Assembly (NCBI RefSeq): GCF_013409045.1
Contig: NZ_JACCBT010000001.1
Span: 3,162,001-3,226,000 of the forward strand
From: Actinomadura citrea
GTDB lineage: Bacteria; Actinomycetota; Actinomycetes; Streptosporangiales; Streptosporangiaceae
Reading direction: 5' to 3'
Length of the DNA: 64,000 bases
The notes beneath the pieces were generated by a model that made no database searches, was not told where the DNA came from, and saw nothing but the letters and a program-made list of their open reading frames with translations. Position 1 is the first letter of the stretch, and each line of letters starts with the position of its first letter. Shown in pieces: positions 52,751 through 62,792 of the stretch. A program made the translations under genes and the position numbers.

Positions 52751-53563
52751 ATGAGGATGCTCGTCGTCGACGCCTTCGCCGGCCGCGCGTTCGCCGGCAA
52801 CCCCGCCGGGGTGTGCCTGCTCACCGGTGCCGCCGACGCCGCATGGATGCAGCGCGTCGCCGCGGAGATGCGGCATTCCGAGACAGCGTTCGTCCGTCCG
52901 CTCCAGGACGGGGGCGCCGACTTCGAGGTGCGGTGGTTCACCCCGAAGACGGAGGTCGCCCTCTGCGGGCACGCCACCCTCGGTTCCGCCCACGCCCTCT
53001 ACGAGACGGGGACGGCCGAGGCGGGGCGCCCGATCAGGTTCCGCACGCTCAGAAGCGGCGTCCTCACCGTCACCCCGGAGGAGGACGGCGCGCTGGCGAT
53101 GGACTTCCCGGTGATGCGCGCCGACCCCGTCGAGGTGCCCGGGGGGCTCGCGGAGGCACTCGGCGCCAAGGTGCTGCACACCGGGCGCAACGCCCAGAAC
53201 GACCTGCTGGCCGAGGTCCCGGACGAGACCTCCGTGCGGGACCTCGCCCCGGACGTCCGGGCGCTCGCCGGGATCGACGCCCGCGGCGTGATCGTCACGG
53301 CGGCCGCCGCCCCCGGCCGGGACCACGACTTCGTGTCCCGGTTCTTCGCGCCGCGCGTCCTGCCCGGCGACGCCGAGGACCCGGTGACCGGCTCCGCCCA
53401 CTGCGCCCTCGCTCCCTACTGGGCCGAGCGCCTCGGCCGCGACGCCCTGACCGGCTACCAGGCGTCGCCGCGCGGCGGGTACGTCCGCGTGGCCCTGCAC
53501 GGCGACCGGGTGACCCTCGCCGGCCGGGCCGTCACCGTCCTGGACGGCGCCCTGCGGGTCTGA
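52751..53563 (+). CDS. PhzF family isomerase/epimerase
   Basis: This 270-residue protein has the two-lobed diaminopimelate-epimerase-like fold of PhzF. The catalytic Glu44 is in [11 protein letters not shown], and the Gly/His motifs [15 protein letters not shown] and [16 protein letters not shown] from the two lobes are intact. PhzF itself isomerises a phenazine precursor, but no phenazine genes are present, so this is one of the many family members with unknown substrate. It precedes hisD by 81 bases and appears separately transcribed. Confidence 0.88.
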   Translation: MRMLVVDAFAGRAFAGNPAGVCLLTGAADAAWMQRVAAEMRHSETAFVRPLQDGGADFEVRWFTPKTEVALCGHATLGSAHALYETGTAEAGRPIRFRTLRSGVLTVTPEEDGALAMDFPVMRADPVEVPGGLAEALGAKVLHTGRNAQNDLLAEVPDETSVRDLAPDVRALAGIDARGVIVTAAAAPGRDHDFVSRFFAPRVLPGDAEDPVTGSAHCALAPYWAERLGRDALTGYQASPRGGYVRVALHGDRVTLAGRAVTVLDGALRV

Positions 53564-53632
53564 CTCCCCGCACCGGGCCGACACGGGCGTCTCGGGACGT
53601 GAGACGGTGCGCGAGGGACGGAGGGCACTCCG

Positions 53633-53645
53633 TAGACTGGACGGG
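53633..53645 (+). promoter_or_regulatory. leaderless-type -10 box for the his operon
   Basis: TAGACT at 53633-53638 is followed by six bases and the GTG start of hisD at 53645, and no ribosome binding site is present. No attenuator or His-rich leader peptide was seen, so control by leader peptide is unlikely. Confidence 0.6.
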
Positions 53646-54952
53646 TGATTTCCCGTATCGACCTGCGCGGCTCGCTTCCCGGCGATCTGCGCTCCGTGCT
53701 GCCCCGCGCCGAACTCGACGTCGAGGCCGCCCTGGACAAGGTGCGGCCCATCTGCGAGGACGTGCGCCATCGCGGCTCGGCGGCGGTACGGGAGCACACC
53801 GGCCGGCTCGACGGGGTCGAGCTGGAGCGCGTCCGGGTCCCGGTCGAGGTCGTGCACCGGGCGCTCGCCGACCTCGATCCGGCCGTCCGGGACGCGCTGG
53901 AGGAGAGCATCCGCCGGGCTCGCGCCGTGCACCGCGCCCAGCGCCGCACGGACGTCACCACGCAGGTCGTGCCCGGCGGCACCGTCACCGAGCGGTGGAT
54001 CCCGGTCGGGCGCGTCGGCCTGTACGTGCCGGGCGGCCGCGCCGTCTACCCGTCCAGCGTGGTCATGAACGTCGTCCCCGCGCAGGAGGCGGGCGTCGGC
54101 TCCCTCGCCGTCACCTCGCCCGCGCAGAAGGACTTCGGCGGGCTGCCGCACCCCTCGATCCTCGCCGCGTGCGCGCTGCTCGGCGTCGACGAGGTGTACG
54201 CCGCGGGCGGCGCGCAGGCGATCGCGATGTTCGCCTACGGCACCGACGAGTGCCCGCGCGCCGATCTGGTCACCGGGCCCGGCAACGTCTACGTCGCCGC
54301 CGCCAAGCGGCTGCTCAAGGGCGTGATCGGCATCGACGCCGAGGCCGGCCCGACGGAGATCGCGATCCTCGCCGACGGCACCGCCGACCCGGTGGAGGTC
54401 GCCGCCGACCTGATCAGCCAGGCCGAGCACGACACGCTCGCGGCCGCCGTCCTGGTGACCGACTCGGTGCGGCTCGCCGACGAGGTCGAGGCCGAGGTGA
54501 AGGCGCAGGTGGCCCGCGCCCGGCACAACGAGCGGATCACCGAGGCGCTGGCCGGGCGGCAGTCCGGCATCGTCCTGGTCGACGACGTCGACGACGGACT
54601 GAAGGTCGTGGACGCCTACGCCGCCGAGCACCTGGAGATCCAGACCGCCGACGCCGCCGCGGTCGCCGCGCGCGTCCGCAACGCCGGGGCGGTCTTCGTG
54701 GGCCGGTACGCGCCGGTGTCGCTCGGCGACTACCTGGCCGGGTCCAACCACGTCCTGCCGACCGGCGGGTGCGCCTGCCACTCCTCCGGGCTGTCGGTCC
54801 AGTCGTTCCTGCGCGGAGTGCACGTCGTCGAGTACGACCGCGACGCCCTCGCCGAGGCCACCGCGCGCGTCGTCGCGCTCGCCGAGGCCGAGGACCTGCC
54901 CGCCCACGGCGCCGCCCTCAAGGCCCGCTTCGACTGGGAGATCCCTTCGTGA
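53645..54952 (+). CDS. hisD: histidinol dehydrogenase
   Basis: This 435-residue enzyme makes the last two oxidations to histidine with NAD and zinc. Family segments [53 protein letters not shown] and [20 protein letters not shown] are present, including the Glu and His residues expected for zinc binding and catalysis. The start is GTG 53645. It is the first gene of the his operon and overlaps hisC by four bases (GTGA). Confidence 0.96.
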   Translation: MISRIDLRGSLPGDLRSVLPRAELDVEAALDKVRPICEDVRHRGSAAVREHTGRLDGVELERVRVPVEVVHRALADLDPAVRDALEESIRRARAVHRAQRRTDVTTQVVPGGTVTERWIPVGRVGLYVPGGRAVYPSSVVMNVVPAQEAGVGSLAVTSPAQKDFGGLPHPSILAACALLGVDEVYAAGGAQAIAMFAYGTDECPRADLVTGPGNVYVAAAKRLLKGVIGIDAEAGPTEIAILADGTADPVEVAADLISQAEHDTLAAAVLVTDSVRLADEVEAEVKAQVARARHNERITEALAGRQSGIVLVDDVDDGLKVVDAYAAEHLEIQTADAAAVAARVRNAGAVFVGRYAPVSLGDYLAGSNHVLPTGGCACHSSGLSVQSFLRGVHVVEYDRDALAEATARVVALAEAEDLPAHGAALKARFDWEIPS

Positions 54953-56070
54953 CCTCGCTCAACGACCTGCCGCTGCGGGACGACCTGCGCGGCCGGGAGC
55001 CCTACGGCGCGCCCCAGCTGGACGTCCCGTACGCGCTGAACACCAACGAGAACCCCTACCCGCCGTCCGAGCGGCTCGTGAAGGCCCTCGGCGAGGCCGT
55101 CATGGACGTCGCCGGGTCGCTGAACCGCTACCCCGACCGGGACGCGGTCGCGCTCCGCGAGGACCTCGCCGCCTTCCTGAACGCCGACACGCCCGGCGCG
55201 GGCCTCACCGCGGCCCGGGTGTGGGCCGCGAACGGCTCCAACGAGATCATCCAGCAGATCCTGCAGGCGTTCGGCGGGGCCGGCCGCACCGCGCTCGGCT
55301 TCGAGCCGTCCTACTCGATGCACCCGATCATCACCGGGGTGTCCGGGACCCGCTGGGTGAACGCCTTCCGCGACGAGGACTTCGGCCTCGAACCCGAGCG
55401 CGCGGTCGCGGCCGTCGAGGAGCACCGCCCCGACGTCGTGTTCCTGACCTCGCCCAACAACCCGACCGGCACCGCGCTGCCCCTCGACGCGATCGAGGCC
55501 GTCCTCGCGGCCGCGCCCGGCATGGTCGTCGTCGACGAGGCCTACGCCGAGTTCCGCCGCGCGGGCACCCCCTCCGCGCTGACGCTGCTGGACGGCCACC
55601 CGCGGCTGATCGTCACCCGGACGATGTCCAAGGCGTTCGCGATGGCCGGGGCCCGGCTCGGCTACCTGGCCGCCGCCCCCGCCGTGATCGAGGCGCTGCT
55701 GCTCGTCCGGCTGCCCTACCACCTGTCGGCCGTCACCCAGGCCGTCGCGCGCACCGCCCTCGCCCACGGCGAGGAGCTGCTCGGCGGCGTCGACGCGCTG
55801 CGCCGCGAGCGCGACGACCTCGTCGCGTGGCTGCGCGCCGAGGGGCTCCGGGTCGCCGACTCCGACGCCAACTTCGTCCTGTTCGGGACGTTCCCCGACC
55901 GCCGCCGCGTCTGGGAGGACCTGCTGGAACGCGGCGTGCTGATCCGGGAGGTGGGCCCGCCCGAGTGGCTGCGGGTCAGCGTCGGCACCCCGGCGGAGAT
56001 GGCCGCCTTCCGCACCGCGCTCCGGCAGGCGCGCGGAGCCGGCACCGAGAACAGCGAGGAGAGTCTGTGA
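54949..56070 (+). CDS. hisC: histidinol-phosphate aminotransferase
   Basis: This 373-residue class II PLP enzyme converts imidazole-acetol phosphate to histidinol phosphate. [52 protein letters not shown] and the PLP lysine segment [18 protein letters not shown] occur in order. It starts at GTG 54949 within the hisD stop and overlaps hisB by four bases. Aromatic aminotransferase side activity is possible. Confidence 0.95.
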   Translation: MTSLNDLPLRDDLRGREPYGAPQLDVPYALNTNENPYPPSERLVKALGEAVMDVAGSLNRYPDRDAVALREDLAAFLNADTPGAGLTAARVWAANGSNEIIQQILQAFGGAGRTALGFEPSYSMHPIITGVSGTRWVNAFRDEDFGLEPERAVAAVEEHRPDVVFLTSPNNPTGTALPLDAIEAVLAAAPGMVVVDEAYAEFRRAGTPSALTLLDGHPRLIVTRTMSKAFAMAGARLGYLAAAPAVIEALLLVRLPYHLSAVTQAVARTALAHGEELLGGVDALRRERDDLVAWLRAEGLRVADSDANFVLFGTFPDRRRVWEDLLERGVLIREVGPPEWLRVSVGTPAEMAAFRTALRQARGAGTENSEESL

Positions 56071-56660
56071 CGCGCAAGGGACGAGTCGAGCGCGGGACCG
56101 GGGAGACCCAGGTCCTCGTGGAGATCGACCTCGACGGCACCGGGCAGGTCGACGTCGCGACCGGCGTGGGGTTCTTCGACCACATGCTGGCGCAGCTCGG
56201 CAAGCACGGGTCGTTCGACCTGACCGTCAAGACCACCGGCGACCTGCACATCGACAGCCACCACACCATCGAGGACACCGCGATCGCGCTCGGCGCGGCG
56301 TTCCGCGAGGCGCTGGGCGACAAGTCCGGCATTCGCCGCTTCGCCGACGCCTCCATTCCGCTCGACGAGGCGCTCGCCCAGGTCACCGTGGACGTCTCCG
56401 GGCGCCCCTACCTGGTGCACGTGGAGCCGGACGGCATGGCGCCGATGATCGGCCCCGAGTACGACACCACGATGACCCGGCACATCCTCGAGTCGTTCGT
56501 GTCGAACGCGCGGGTCGCGCTGCACGTCCACGTCCCCTACGGCCGCAACGCCCACCACATCGTCGAGGCGCAGTTCAAGGCCCTCGCCCGCGCGCTGCGC
56601 GACGCCGTGGCGTTCGACCCGAAGGTGCACGGCATCCCCTCCACCAAGGGGGCCCTGTAG
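56067..56660 (+). CDS. hisB: imidazoleglycerol-phosphate dehydratase
   Basis: This 197-residue enzyme dehydrates imidazoleglycerol phosphate. The two metal-binding His clusters [13 protein letters not shown] and [14 protein letters not shown] are intact and are repeated in the second half (TRHILESFV and [20 protein letters not shown]). It is the monofunctional type, without a phosphatase domain. The start is GTG 56067 in the hisC stop. It is followed two bases later by a small membrane protein gene. Confidence 0.96.
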   Translation: MTRKGRVERGTGETQVLVEIDLDGTGQVDVATGVGFFDHMLAQLGKHGSFDLTVKTTGDLHIDSHHTIEDTAIALGAAFREALGDKSGIRRFADASIPLDEALAQVTVDVSGRPYLVHVEPDGMAPMIGPEYDTTMTRHILESFVSNARVALHVHVPYGRNAHHIVEAQFKALARALRDAVAFDPKVHGIPSTKGAL

Positions 56661-56662
56661 CC

Positions 56663-56833
56663 GTGGACATCGGTGGCCTGCACCTCACCTACGGCACCGT
56701 GGCGATCTTCGCGGTCGCCGTGTTCCTGCTGGCGGGCGTGTACAGCTTCGTCAAGCAGGGTCTCAAGATCGCCGCGCTGCTCCTGCTGGTGCTCGCCGGG
56801 GCGGCCGTCGCCGGGGGAGTGATGTGGTCGTGA
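56663..56833 (+). CDS. small membrane protein in the his operon
   Basis: A 56-residue frame starts at GTG 56663, two bases after the hisB stop, and ends with TGA at 56833, 13 bases before hisH. It encodes two hydrophobic segments, about residues 11-28 ([18 protein letters not shown]) and 36-54 ([19 protein letters not shown]), separated by KQGLK. The tight spacing on both sides supports a real gene. A small membrane gene at this place occurs in other actinomycete his operons as I recall. No function is known. Confidence 0.72.
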   Translation: MDIGGLHLTYGTVAIFAVAVFLLAGVYSFVKQGLKIAALLLLVLAGAAVAGGVMWS

Positions 56834-56846
56834 GGGTGATCCGGCC

Positions 56847-57482
56847 GTGAAGAAGATCGTCATCCTGGACTACGGCTCGGGGAACCTGCGCTCCGCCGAG
56901 CGCGCGGTGGCCCGCGCCGGCGCGGAGGTGACCGTCACCGCCGACCGGGACGCCGCGCTCGCCGCCGACGGCCTGGTCGTCCCGGGCGTCGGCGCGTTCG
57001 CCGCCTGCATGGCGGGCCTGCGCTCGGTGCACGGCGACCAGATCATCGGCCGCCGCCTGGCGGGCGGCCGCCCCGTCCTCGGCATCTGCGTCGGCATGCA
57101 GATCCTGTTCTCCAAGGGCATCGAGCACGGCGTCACCACCCAGGGCTGCGACGAGTGGCCGGGCACGGTCGACCGCCTGAACGCCCCGGTCGTCCCGCAC
57201 ATGGGGTGGAACACGGTGGATGTCCCCGAGGGCTCCGTGCTCTTCGAGGGCCTGCGCGACGAGCGCTTCTACTTCGTCCACTCCTACGCGGCCCGCAGCT
57301 GGGACCTGGAGACCGACCCGACCGGCACCATCCCGGCGCCCCTGGTCACCTGGTCCGAGCACGGCGACCGCTTCGTCGCCGCGGTCGAGAACGGCCCCCT
57401 GTGCGCCACCCAGTTCCACCCGGAGAAGTCCGGCGACGCCGGCGCCCACCTCCTGCGCAACTGGCTCGCCACCCTGGCCTAG
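56847..57482 (+). CDS. hisH: imidazole glycerol phosphate synthase, glutaminase subunit
   Basis: This 211-residue class I amidotransferase supplies ammonia to HisF. The catalytic triad is visible: Cys81 in GICVGMQ, then His191 and Glu193 in [22 protein letters not shown] supplies the oxyanion region. It starts at GTG 56847. Its HisF partner is two genes downstream, separated by priA. Confidence 0.96.
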   Translation: MKKIVILDYGSGNLRSAERAVARAGAEVTVTADRDAALAADGLVVPGVGAFAACMAGLRSVHGDQIIGRRLAGGRPVLGICVGMQILFSKGIEHGVTTQGCDEWPGTVDRLNAPVVPHMGWNTVDVPEGSVLFEGLRDERFYFVHSYAARSWDLETDPTGTIPAPLVTWSEHGDRFVAAVENGPLCATQFHPEKSGDAGAHLLRNWLATLA

Positions 57483-57504
57483 GCACCCGTCCCATCTGCA
57501 TCGA

Positions 57505-57517
57505 TAGGGTTTCCGCA
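57505..57517 (+). promoter_or_regulatory. internal leaderless-type promoter box for priA
   Basis: TAGGGT at 57505-57510 is followed by six bases and the ATG of priA at 57517. The 34-bp gap before priA contrasts with the tight spacing elsewhere in the his operon and has no ribosome binding site. Confidence 0.45.
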
Positions 57518-58236
57518 TGACTTTGACGCTCCTTCCCGCCGTCGACGTCGCCGACGGCCGGGCCGTCCGGCTGGTGCAGGGCGAGGCCGGCACCGAGACC
57601 TCCTACGGCGCGCCGCTGGAGGCCGCGCTCGCCTGGCAGGGGGCGGGGGCGGAGTGGATCCATCTGGTGGACCTCGACGCCGCGTTCGGGCGCGGCTCCA
57701 ACCGGGAACTGCTCGCCGAGGTGACCGGGAAGCTGGACGTGAAGGTGGAGCTGTCGGGCGGCATCCGCGACGACGCGTCGCTGGAGGCGGCCCTGGCCAC
57801 CGGGTGCGCCCGGGTCAACATCGGCACCGCCGCGCTGGAGGACCCCGCCTGGTGCCGCAAGATCATCGCCTCGCACGGCGACCGGATCGCGGTGGGGCTG
57901 GACGTGCGGGGAACGACGCTGGCCGCGCGCGGGTGGACGCGGGAGGGCGGCGACCTGTGGGAGGTCCTCGCGCGGCTGGAGGACGACGGCTGCCCCCGGT
58001 ACGTGGTCACCGACGTCACCAAGGACGGGACGCTGCGCGGCCCCAACACCGGGCTGCTGCGCGAGGTCTGCTCCCGGACGGACAGGCCCGTCGTCGCCTC
58101 CGGCGGCGTCTCGTCGCTGGACGACCTTCGGGCGCTGGCCGGGCTCGTCCCGGACGGCGTCGAGGGCGCGATCGTCGGCAAGGCGCTCTACGCCGGGGCG
58201 TTCACGCTGGAAGAGGCCCTGGAGGCCGTGAAGTGA
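57517..58236 (+). CDS. priA: bifunctional phosphoribosyl isomerase (HisA/PriA)
   Basis: This 239-residue TIM barrel isomerises ProFAR in histidine synthesis. Actinobacterial PriA enzymes also perform the TrpF step of tryptophan synthesis. The catalytic Asp10 ([10 protein letters not shown]) and Asp170 (TDVTKDGTL) are present. Arg138 and Trp140 in [12 protein letters not shown] match the RGW loop that I recall as switching substrates in PriA. No trpF gene is in the window, which is consistent but not proof. It overlaps hisF by four bases. Confidence 0.92.
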   Translation: MTLTLLPAVDVADGRAVRLVQGEAGTETSYGAPLEAALAWQGAGAEWIHLVDLDAAFGRGSNRELLAEVTGKLDVKVELSGGIRDDASLEAALATGCARVNIGTAALEDPAWCRKIIASHGDRIAVGLDVRGTTLAARGWTREGGDLWEVLARLEDDGCPRYVVTDVTKDGTLRGPNTGLLREVCSRTDRPVVASGGVSSLDDLRALAGLVPDGVEGAIVGKALYAGAFTLEEALEAVK

Positions 58237-58994
58237 CCGTCGCCGTGCGGGTGATCCCGTGCCTGGACGTCGACGCCGGGCGCGTGGTCAAGGGCGTCAA
58301 CTTCCAGAACCTGCGGGACGCGGGCGACCCGGTGGAGCTGGCCCGCCGCTACGACGCCGAGGGCGCCGACGAGCTGACGTTCCTGGACATCACCGCCTCC
58401 AGCGCCGACCGCTCCACGACCTACGACGTGGTGCGGCGCACCGCCGAGCAGGTGTTCATCCCGCTGACGGTCGGCGGCGGCATCCGCACCGTCGAGGACG
58501 TCGACCGGCTGCTGCGCGCCGGCGCCGACAAGGTCTCGATCAACACCGCGGCGATCGCGCGGCCGGAGTTCCTGCGGGAGGCCGCGCACCGGTTCGGGTC
58601 GCAGTGCGTCGTGCTGTCGGTGGACGCCCGGCGCGCCGCGGGGACGCCGTCCGGGTTCGAGGTCACCACGCACGGGGGCCGCAAGGGCACCGGCATCGAC
58701 GCGATCGAGTGGGCCCGTCGCGGCGCGGAGCTCGGCGTCGGGGAGATCCTGCTGAACTCGATGGACGCCGACGGCACCAAGGCCGGCTTCGACCTGGACA
58801 TGCTGCGCCGCGTCCGGGAGGCCGTCACCGTCCCGGTGATCGCCAGCGGAGGCGCGGGGGCGGTCGGGCACTTCGCCCCCGCCGTGGAGGCGGGCGCGGA
58901 CGCCGTCCTCGCCGCCAGCGTCTTCCACTTCGGGGAATTGAAGATCTCCGACGTCAAGGCCGCGCTGGGCGCCGCAGGCAACCCCGTTCGCTGA
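58233..58994 (+). CDS. hisF: imidazole glycerol phosphate synthase, cyclase subunit
   Basis: This 253-residue TIM barrel makes imidazoleglycerol phosphate and AICAR using ammonia from HisH. The catalytic Asp12 ([15 protein letters not shown]) and Asp131 (VLSVDARR) are in place, and [38 protein letters not shown] and [12 protein letters not shown] are standard. It starts at GTG 58233 inside the priA stop. hisI, which usually follows, is absent. Confidence 0.96.
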   Translation: MTVAVRVIPCLDVDAGRVVKGVNFQNLRDAGDPVELARRYDAEGADELTFLDITASSADRSTTYDVVRRTAEQVFIPLTVGGGIRTVEDVDRLLRAGADKVSINTAAIARPEFLREAAHRFGSQCVVLSVDARRAAGTPSGFEVTTHGGRKGTGIDAIEWARRGAELGVGEILLNSMDADGTKAGFDLDMLRRVREAVTVPVIASGGAGAVGHFAPAVEAGADAVLAASVFHFGELKISDVKAALGAAGNPVR

Positions 58995-59010
58995 AGAGGA
59001 ATCCCCCCGC

Positions 59011-59868
59011 ATGAGTATCGCTCTCGCGACCTGCTCGCTGCTGCCCGACGGAAGCGACGACGTCCAGGACCTGATCCGCGCCCTGGCGGCCGAGGGCGTC
59101 GCCGCCGAGCCCGTCGCCTGGGACGCCGACGTCGACTGGCCCCGGTACGACCTGGTCGTCATCCGCTCCACCTGGGACTACACCGCCCGACGGGACGAGT
59201 TCGTGGCATGGGCGGAGAGCCTGCCCCGCGTCCTCAACCCCGCCGCGATCGTGCGGTGGAACACCGACAAGCGCTACCTGCGCGACCTCGCCGACGCGGG
59301 CGTCCCCGTCGTCCCGACGCTGTGGGACCCGGACGACCTCCCCTCCGAGTGGCCCGAGTACGTCATCAAGCCGGCCGTCTCGATCGGCGCGGGCGACACC
59401 GCCCGCTGGGGCCCCGGCGAGGAGGCCGCGGCCCGCGCCCACCTGCGCTCGCTCCGCGAGGCGGGCCGGACGGTGATGGTCCAGCCGTACCTGTCCGCCG
59501 TCGACACGGTCGGCGAGACGGCGCTGATCTTCTGCGACGGCGAGTACAGCCACGCCGCCCGCAAGGCGCAGATCCTCGCCGCGGGCGCGGGCGTCCAGGG
59601 CCACGTCCGGGACGACCCGACGCGCGGCCAGGTCACCGCGTCCACGGCCACGGAGGCCGAGCTGGAGGTGGCCCGCCGCGCCCTGGCCGCCGTCCCGCAC
59701 GGCGACGATCTCCTCTACGCCCGCGTCGACATGATCCCCGGCCCGGACGGCGCCCCGATGCTCATCGAGCTGGAACTGACCGAGCCCGCCCTCTACCTGC
59801 ACCACGCCCCCGGCAGCGCCGAACGCTTCGCCGGGGCCATCCGCGCCGACCTCGGCGTCAGGCGCTAG
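59011..59868 (+). CDS. ATP-grasp domain protein
   Basis: This 285-residue protein resembles ATP-grasp ligases of the glutathione synthetase/RimK-like group. RSTWDYTARRDEFVAWAE, NTDKRYLRDLADAGVPVVPT, YVIKPAVSIGAGDTARWG and the Mg-binding-like YARVDMIPGPDGAPMLIELELTEP are visible. Such enzymes join a carboxylate to an amine with ATP; the substrate is unknown. It starts 16 bases after hisF with GAGGAAT before the ATG, so it may be read with the his operon. It converges on the LLM gene. Confidence 0.8.
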   Translation: MSIALATCSLLPDGSDDVQDLIRALAAEGVAAEPVAWDADVDWPRYDLVVIRSTWDYTARRDEFVAWAESLPRVLNPAAIVRWNTDKRYLRDLADAGVPVVPTLWDPDDLPSEWPEYVIKPAVSIGAGDTARWGPGEEAAARAHLRSLREAGRTVMVQPYLSAVDTVGETALIFCDGEYSHAARKAQILAAGAGVQGHVRDDPTRGQVTASTATEAELEVARRALAAVPHGDDLLYARVDMIPGPDGAPMLIELELTEPALYLHHAPGSAERFAGAIRADLGVRR

Positions 59869-59907
59869 CCCTGCGACCGCCGGAGGTCGTCGACACCCGG
59901 CGCCCGG

Positions 59908-60879
59908 TCAGTCCGTCGCGGGGAGCACCTCGTGCGCTATGCGCTGGAGCTGGCCGGTGAGCTGGTCGGGCGGGAACAGCCAGAGGCCGAGCGAGTCGGC
60001 GCCGGCGTCGAGCAGTCCCTGAAGCTTGGCTCTGACCTGGCGCGGGTCCCCGGCGACGGCGAACTCGTCGATCCATGCGTCCTCGACGACCAGCGGCTCG
60101 TCGTCCGCCAGGCCGGCGATCCGCTCGCGGATCTGGGCGCCGTGCTCGGACTCGGTGACCAGGGCGGTGTGCGATTCGGCCCTGAGGAAGAAGCCGACGG
60201 CGTCGCGCACGGCGTCGCGCGCCGCCTGCTCGTCGTCGGCGACCGACGCCAGGACGAAGGCCGTGATCGGCGGAGCCTGCCGGCCGGTCCCGGTCGCCTG
60301 CTCCTTGGCCCAGGCCACGTACGCGGCGCCGGCCAGGACCGACAGCAGGATCCCGTCGGCTCGCCCGGCGCCGGCACGCAGCGCGCGGCCGTTGACCGCG
60401 CCGATCCACAGCTCGGGCGGCTGCTCGGGCGCGAACTCCAGCCGGACGCCGGCGAAGTCGTGCGTGCCCGCCCGGCGGTCGGCGGTGCCGCCGCCCAGAA
60501 GCTCGCGCAGGACGTCGAAGGTCTCGGTGACCGCCGTCAGCGGGCGGTCGGGCAGCAGGCCCATCTGCCCGAGCCAGTGGGTGTTGCCGAGTCCCACGGC
60601 GGCCCGGCCGCGGCCCGGGTACATCCGAGCCAGCCCGGCCAGCTCCATGGCCAGGATCGCGGGGTGCCGGGTCATCACGCTGGCCAGGCCGAGCCCGACG
60701 GGGACCGTCCGCGTGGCGGCCAGCAGCTGGGTCATGCCGGACACGCCGCCGGTGAAGAAGCAGTCCTCGGAGAACCACAGCTCGCCGAAACCGAGCCGCT
60801 CCGCCAGCGCGGCGCCGGCGGTCAGCTGCTCCGGCGGGGTCAGGCTGCCGAACACGATCCCGATATCGCTCGCATCCAT
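59908..60879 (-). CDS. LLM class F420- or FMN-dependent oxidoreductase
   Basis: This 323-residue protein has the luciferase-like TIM barrel. The N-terminal IGIVFGSLTPPEQLTAGAALAERLGFGELWFSED and RTVPVGLGLASVMTRHPAILAMELAGLARMYPGRGRAAVGLG are typical. In actinobacteria many such enzymes use F420, but the cofactor cannot be settled by eye. A TATAGT at 60948-60943 on the minus strand is a plausible -10 box about 60 bases upstream of the ATG. Ribosome binding may use GGAAGG ahead of the start. Confidence 0.85.
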   Translation of the reverse strand: MDASDIGIVFGSLTPPEQLTAGAALAERLGFGELWFSEDCFFTGGVSGMTQLLAATRTVPVGLGLASVMTRHPAILAMELAGLARMYPGRGRAAVGLGNTHWLGQMGLLPDRPLTAVTETFDVLRELLGGGTADRRAGTHDFAGVRLEFAPEQPPELWIGAVNGRALRAGAGRADGILLSVLAGAAYVAWAKEQATGTGRQAPPITAFVLASVADDEQAARDAVRDAVGFFLRAESHTALVTESEHGAQIRERIAGLADDEPLVVEDAWIDEFAVAGDPRQVRAKLQGLLDAGADSLGLWLFPPDQLTGQLQRIAHEVLPATD

Positions 60880-60997
60880 CGTGTGTTGCCTTCCGATCAG
60901 CGTCGGTGACGTCCCTTCGCGGCCGGGCGCCGCGTACGCCCCACTATAACCGGACCGCCGTCCGCTTATTCCGCCGAGGCCGGGGGCGTCTCGCCGC

Positions 60998-61026
60998 GCC
61001 CTTCGGCCACGCCGACGGCGAAGGGC
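60998..61026 (-). terminator. hairpin after the CocE-family gene
   Basis: GCCCTTCG (60998-61005) pairs with CGAAGGGC (61019-61026) around a 13-base loop. It lies ten bases beyond the stop of the CocE-family gene on the minus strand and before the LLM gene promoter region. There is no T-run. Confidence 0.5.
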
Positions 61027-61036
61027 TCCGGCGCGG

Positions 61037-62728
61037 TTAGGGGGCGTCTTCGCCGCGGGGCGGGGTCGTGGCCTCGGGAGGGCGTTCGGCCAGGGGAAGG
61101 ATGATCGCGGAGGGGTGGTCGGGGTCGTGGAGGACCTCCTGGCGGGCGGTGACCATCGCCGTCGCGGTGGTGGCCAGGGGCTCGCCGGTGCCGGGGTTGA
61201 CGGCGACCTTCGGATGGGCGCCGCTCGTGACGTGGACGCGGACGCGGTGGCCGCGCTCGAACCGGTGGCCCGCGGGCCACAGGTCGACGGCCAGGCGCCG
61301 CACGCCGCCGGTCCCGACGGGGCCGGCCGCGGCGGCGGGCAGGCGCAGGCCGCCCTCGCAGACGTTGCGGGACGTCCCGTCCGGGGAGACGTCGCACAGC
61401 CGGACCACGAAGTCGGTGTGCTCGCGGTCGGAGCGGACGAACAGGTCGGCGCCGACCGGGCCGATGACGTCCAGGTCGGCGGTGAGCGGCGGTGAGGTGA
61501 AGACCAGCACGTCCGGGCGCCGCTCCAGGGGGCGGTTGTCGACGGGGCGGGAACTGCCGAGCAGGGTGGGGCCGCCGAGCGCGGGCGTCGGGCGGGCGGG
61601 GTCGAAGCGGTAGGTGCTCGGCGGGGCCTCGCGGGGGCCGTCCTCGCCGAGGCCGCCGCCGGCGTGCAGGTGCCAGCGCGCCCGCCGCGTGCCCGGCGGC
61701 GGCCAGTCGCGGTAGTGCCGCCACTCGCGGGCCCCGGTGACGTAGACGCGGACGGGGTCGCGGCGCAGCCCGGACGGGTCGCCCTGCAGGTGGGCGCGGA
61801 ACCAGGCGAGCGACTCGCGGATCGCCGGCAGGCCGTGGCGCGCGTCGGTGTGCCACCAGGGGCCGATCGTCAGGTACGGGGCGTGCCCGGCGGCGCGCAG
61901 CGCCAGGTAGTCCCTGACCATCCAGGGCAGGAACACGTCGTACCAACCGCCGAGCAGGGTGGCGGGCGCGGCGACCTCGCCCACGGTGGCGCTGAAGTCG
62001 CGGGTGTCCCAGTAGCCGTTCGCGGTCCCGTGGCCCGCGAGCAGGTCCTGGTAGAAGCGCATGGGCTCGCCGCCGGCGAGCACGTCCAGCTCGGACAGCG
62101 GGCGGCCGGAGCGGGCGGCGCGCAGGGCGCGGCGCCGCGACGTCAGCGGCGCGGTCAGCATGCCGAGCCGCCGCTGCTGCCGGTGCGTGAGACCGGTCCA
62201 GGTGAGCGTGGACTCCAGCGCGAACGACCCGCCCACGTAGGCGGCGTCCCGGAACGTGGACGCGGTGATCTGCAGGGACATCGCCCTCAGCTCGGGCCCG
62301 GCCTCGGCGGCGATCGCCCAGGCCGCGTACCCGAGGTAGCTCGGCCCGAACGTGGCGAACGTGCCGTGGAACCAGGGCTGGCGCTTCAGCCACTCGACGG
62401 TGACGAGCCCGTCGGCGCGCTCGCTGCCGAGCGGATCGAAGTCGCCGCCGGACCCGGAGGTCCCGCGTGCGCTCTGCACGACGAGCTGGAAACCGAACGG
62501 GACGAACAGCAGGCCGTTGGCGAGGGCGGCGGGCCCGCGCCGCCCGTAGGGGGTCCTGACGAGGATGGTGGGGGGCCGCTCGACCCCCACCGGGACGTAC
62601 CGGTCGGCGAGGAGTGTGACGCCGTCCGGCATGGTCACCCGCAGGCCCCGCTCGACGGTGTAGGGGACGAGGCCCCGAAGCCGGGGCAGCCTGATCGGCG
62701 GGACGGGCAGTCGGTCCCAAGGCGCCAT
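61037..62728 (-). CDS. CocE/NonD family (S15-type) hydrolase
   Basis: This 563-residue serine hydrolase has the X-Pro dipeptidyl-peptidase S15/CocE plan. An alpha/beta-hydrolase core carries GPSYLGYAAWAIAAE (nucleophile Ser in G-x-S-Y-x-G). LLGGWYDVFLPWMVRDYLAL, which typically holds the acid, comes next. A C-terminal jelly-roll domain (VFTSPPLTADLDVIGPVGADLFVRS) follows. The substrate, an ester or peptide, is unknown. No signal peptide is visible. The gene stands alone, 64 bases from the acyl-CoA dehydrogenase gene upstream. Confidence 0.88.
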   Translation of the reverse strand: MAPWDRLPVPPIRLPRLRGLVPYTVERGLRVTMPDGVTLLADRYVPVGVERPPTILVRTPYGRRGPAALANGLLFVPFGFQLVVQSARGTSGSGGDFDPLGSERADGLVTVEWLKRQPWFHGTFATFGPSYLGYAAWAIAAEAGPELRAMSLQITASTFRDAAYVGGSFALESTLTWTGLTHRQQRRLGMLTAPLTSRRRALRAARSGRPLSELDVLAGGEPMRFYQDLLAGHGTANGYWDTRDFSATVGEVAAPATLLGGWYDVFLPWMVRDYLALRAAGHAPYLTIGPWWHTDARHGLPAIRESLAWFRAHLQGDPSGLRRDPVRVYVTGAREWRHYRDWPPPGTRRARWHLHAGGGLGEDGPREAPPSTYRFDPARPTPALGGPTLLGSSRPVDNRPLERRPDVLVFTSPPLTADLDVIGPVGADLFVRSDREHTDFVVRLCDVSPDGTSRNVCEGGLRLPAAAAGPVGTGGVRRLAVDLWPAGHRFERGHRVRVHVTSGAHPKVAVNPGTGEPLATTATAMVTARQEVLHDPDHPSAIILPLAERPPEATTPPRGEDAP

Positions 62729-62792
62729 GCTGTCTCCGAACGCGGTCCGCTACTCCTAGCGAGGTTACCGACCCGTTCCGCGGGCCGGGCGT

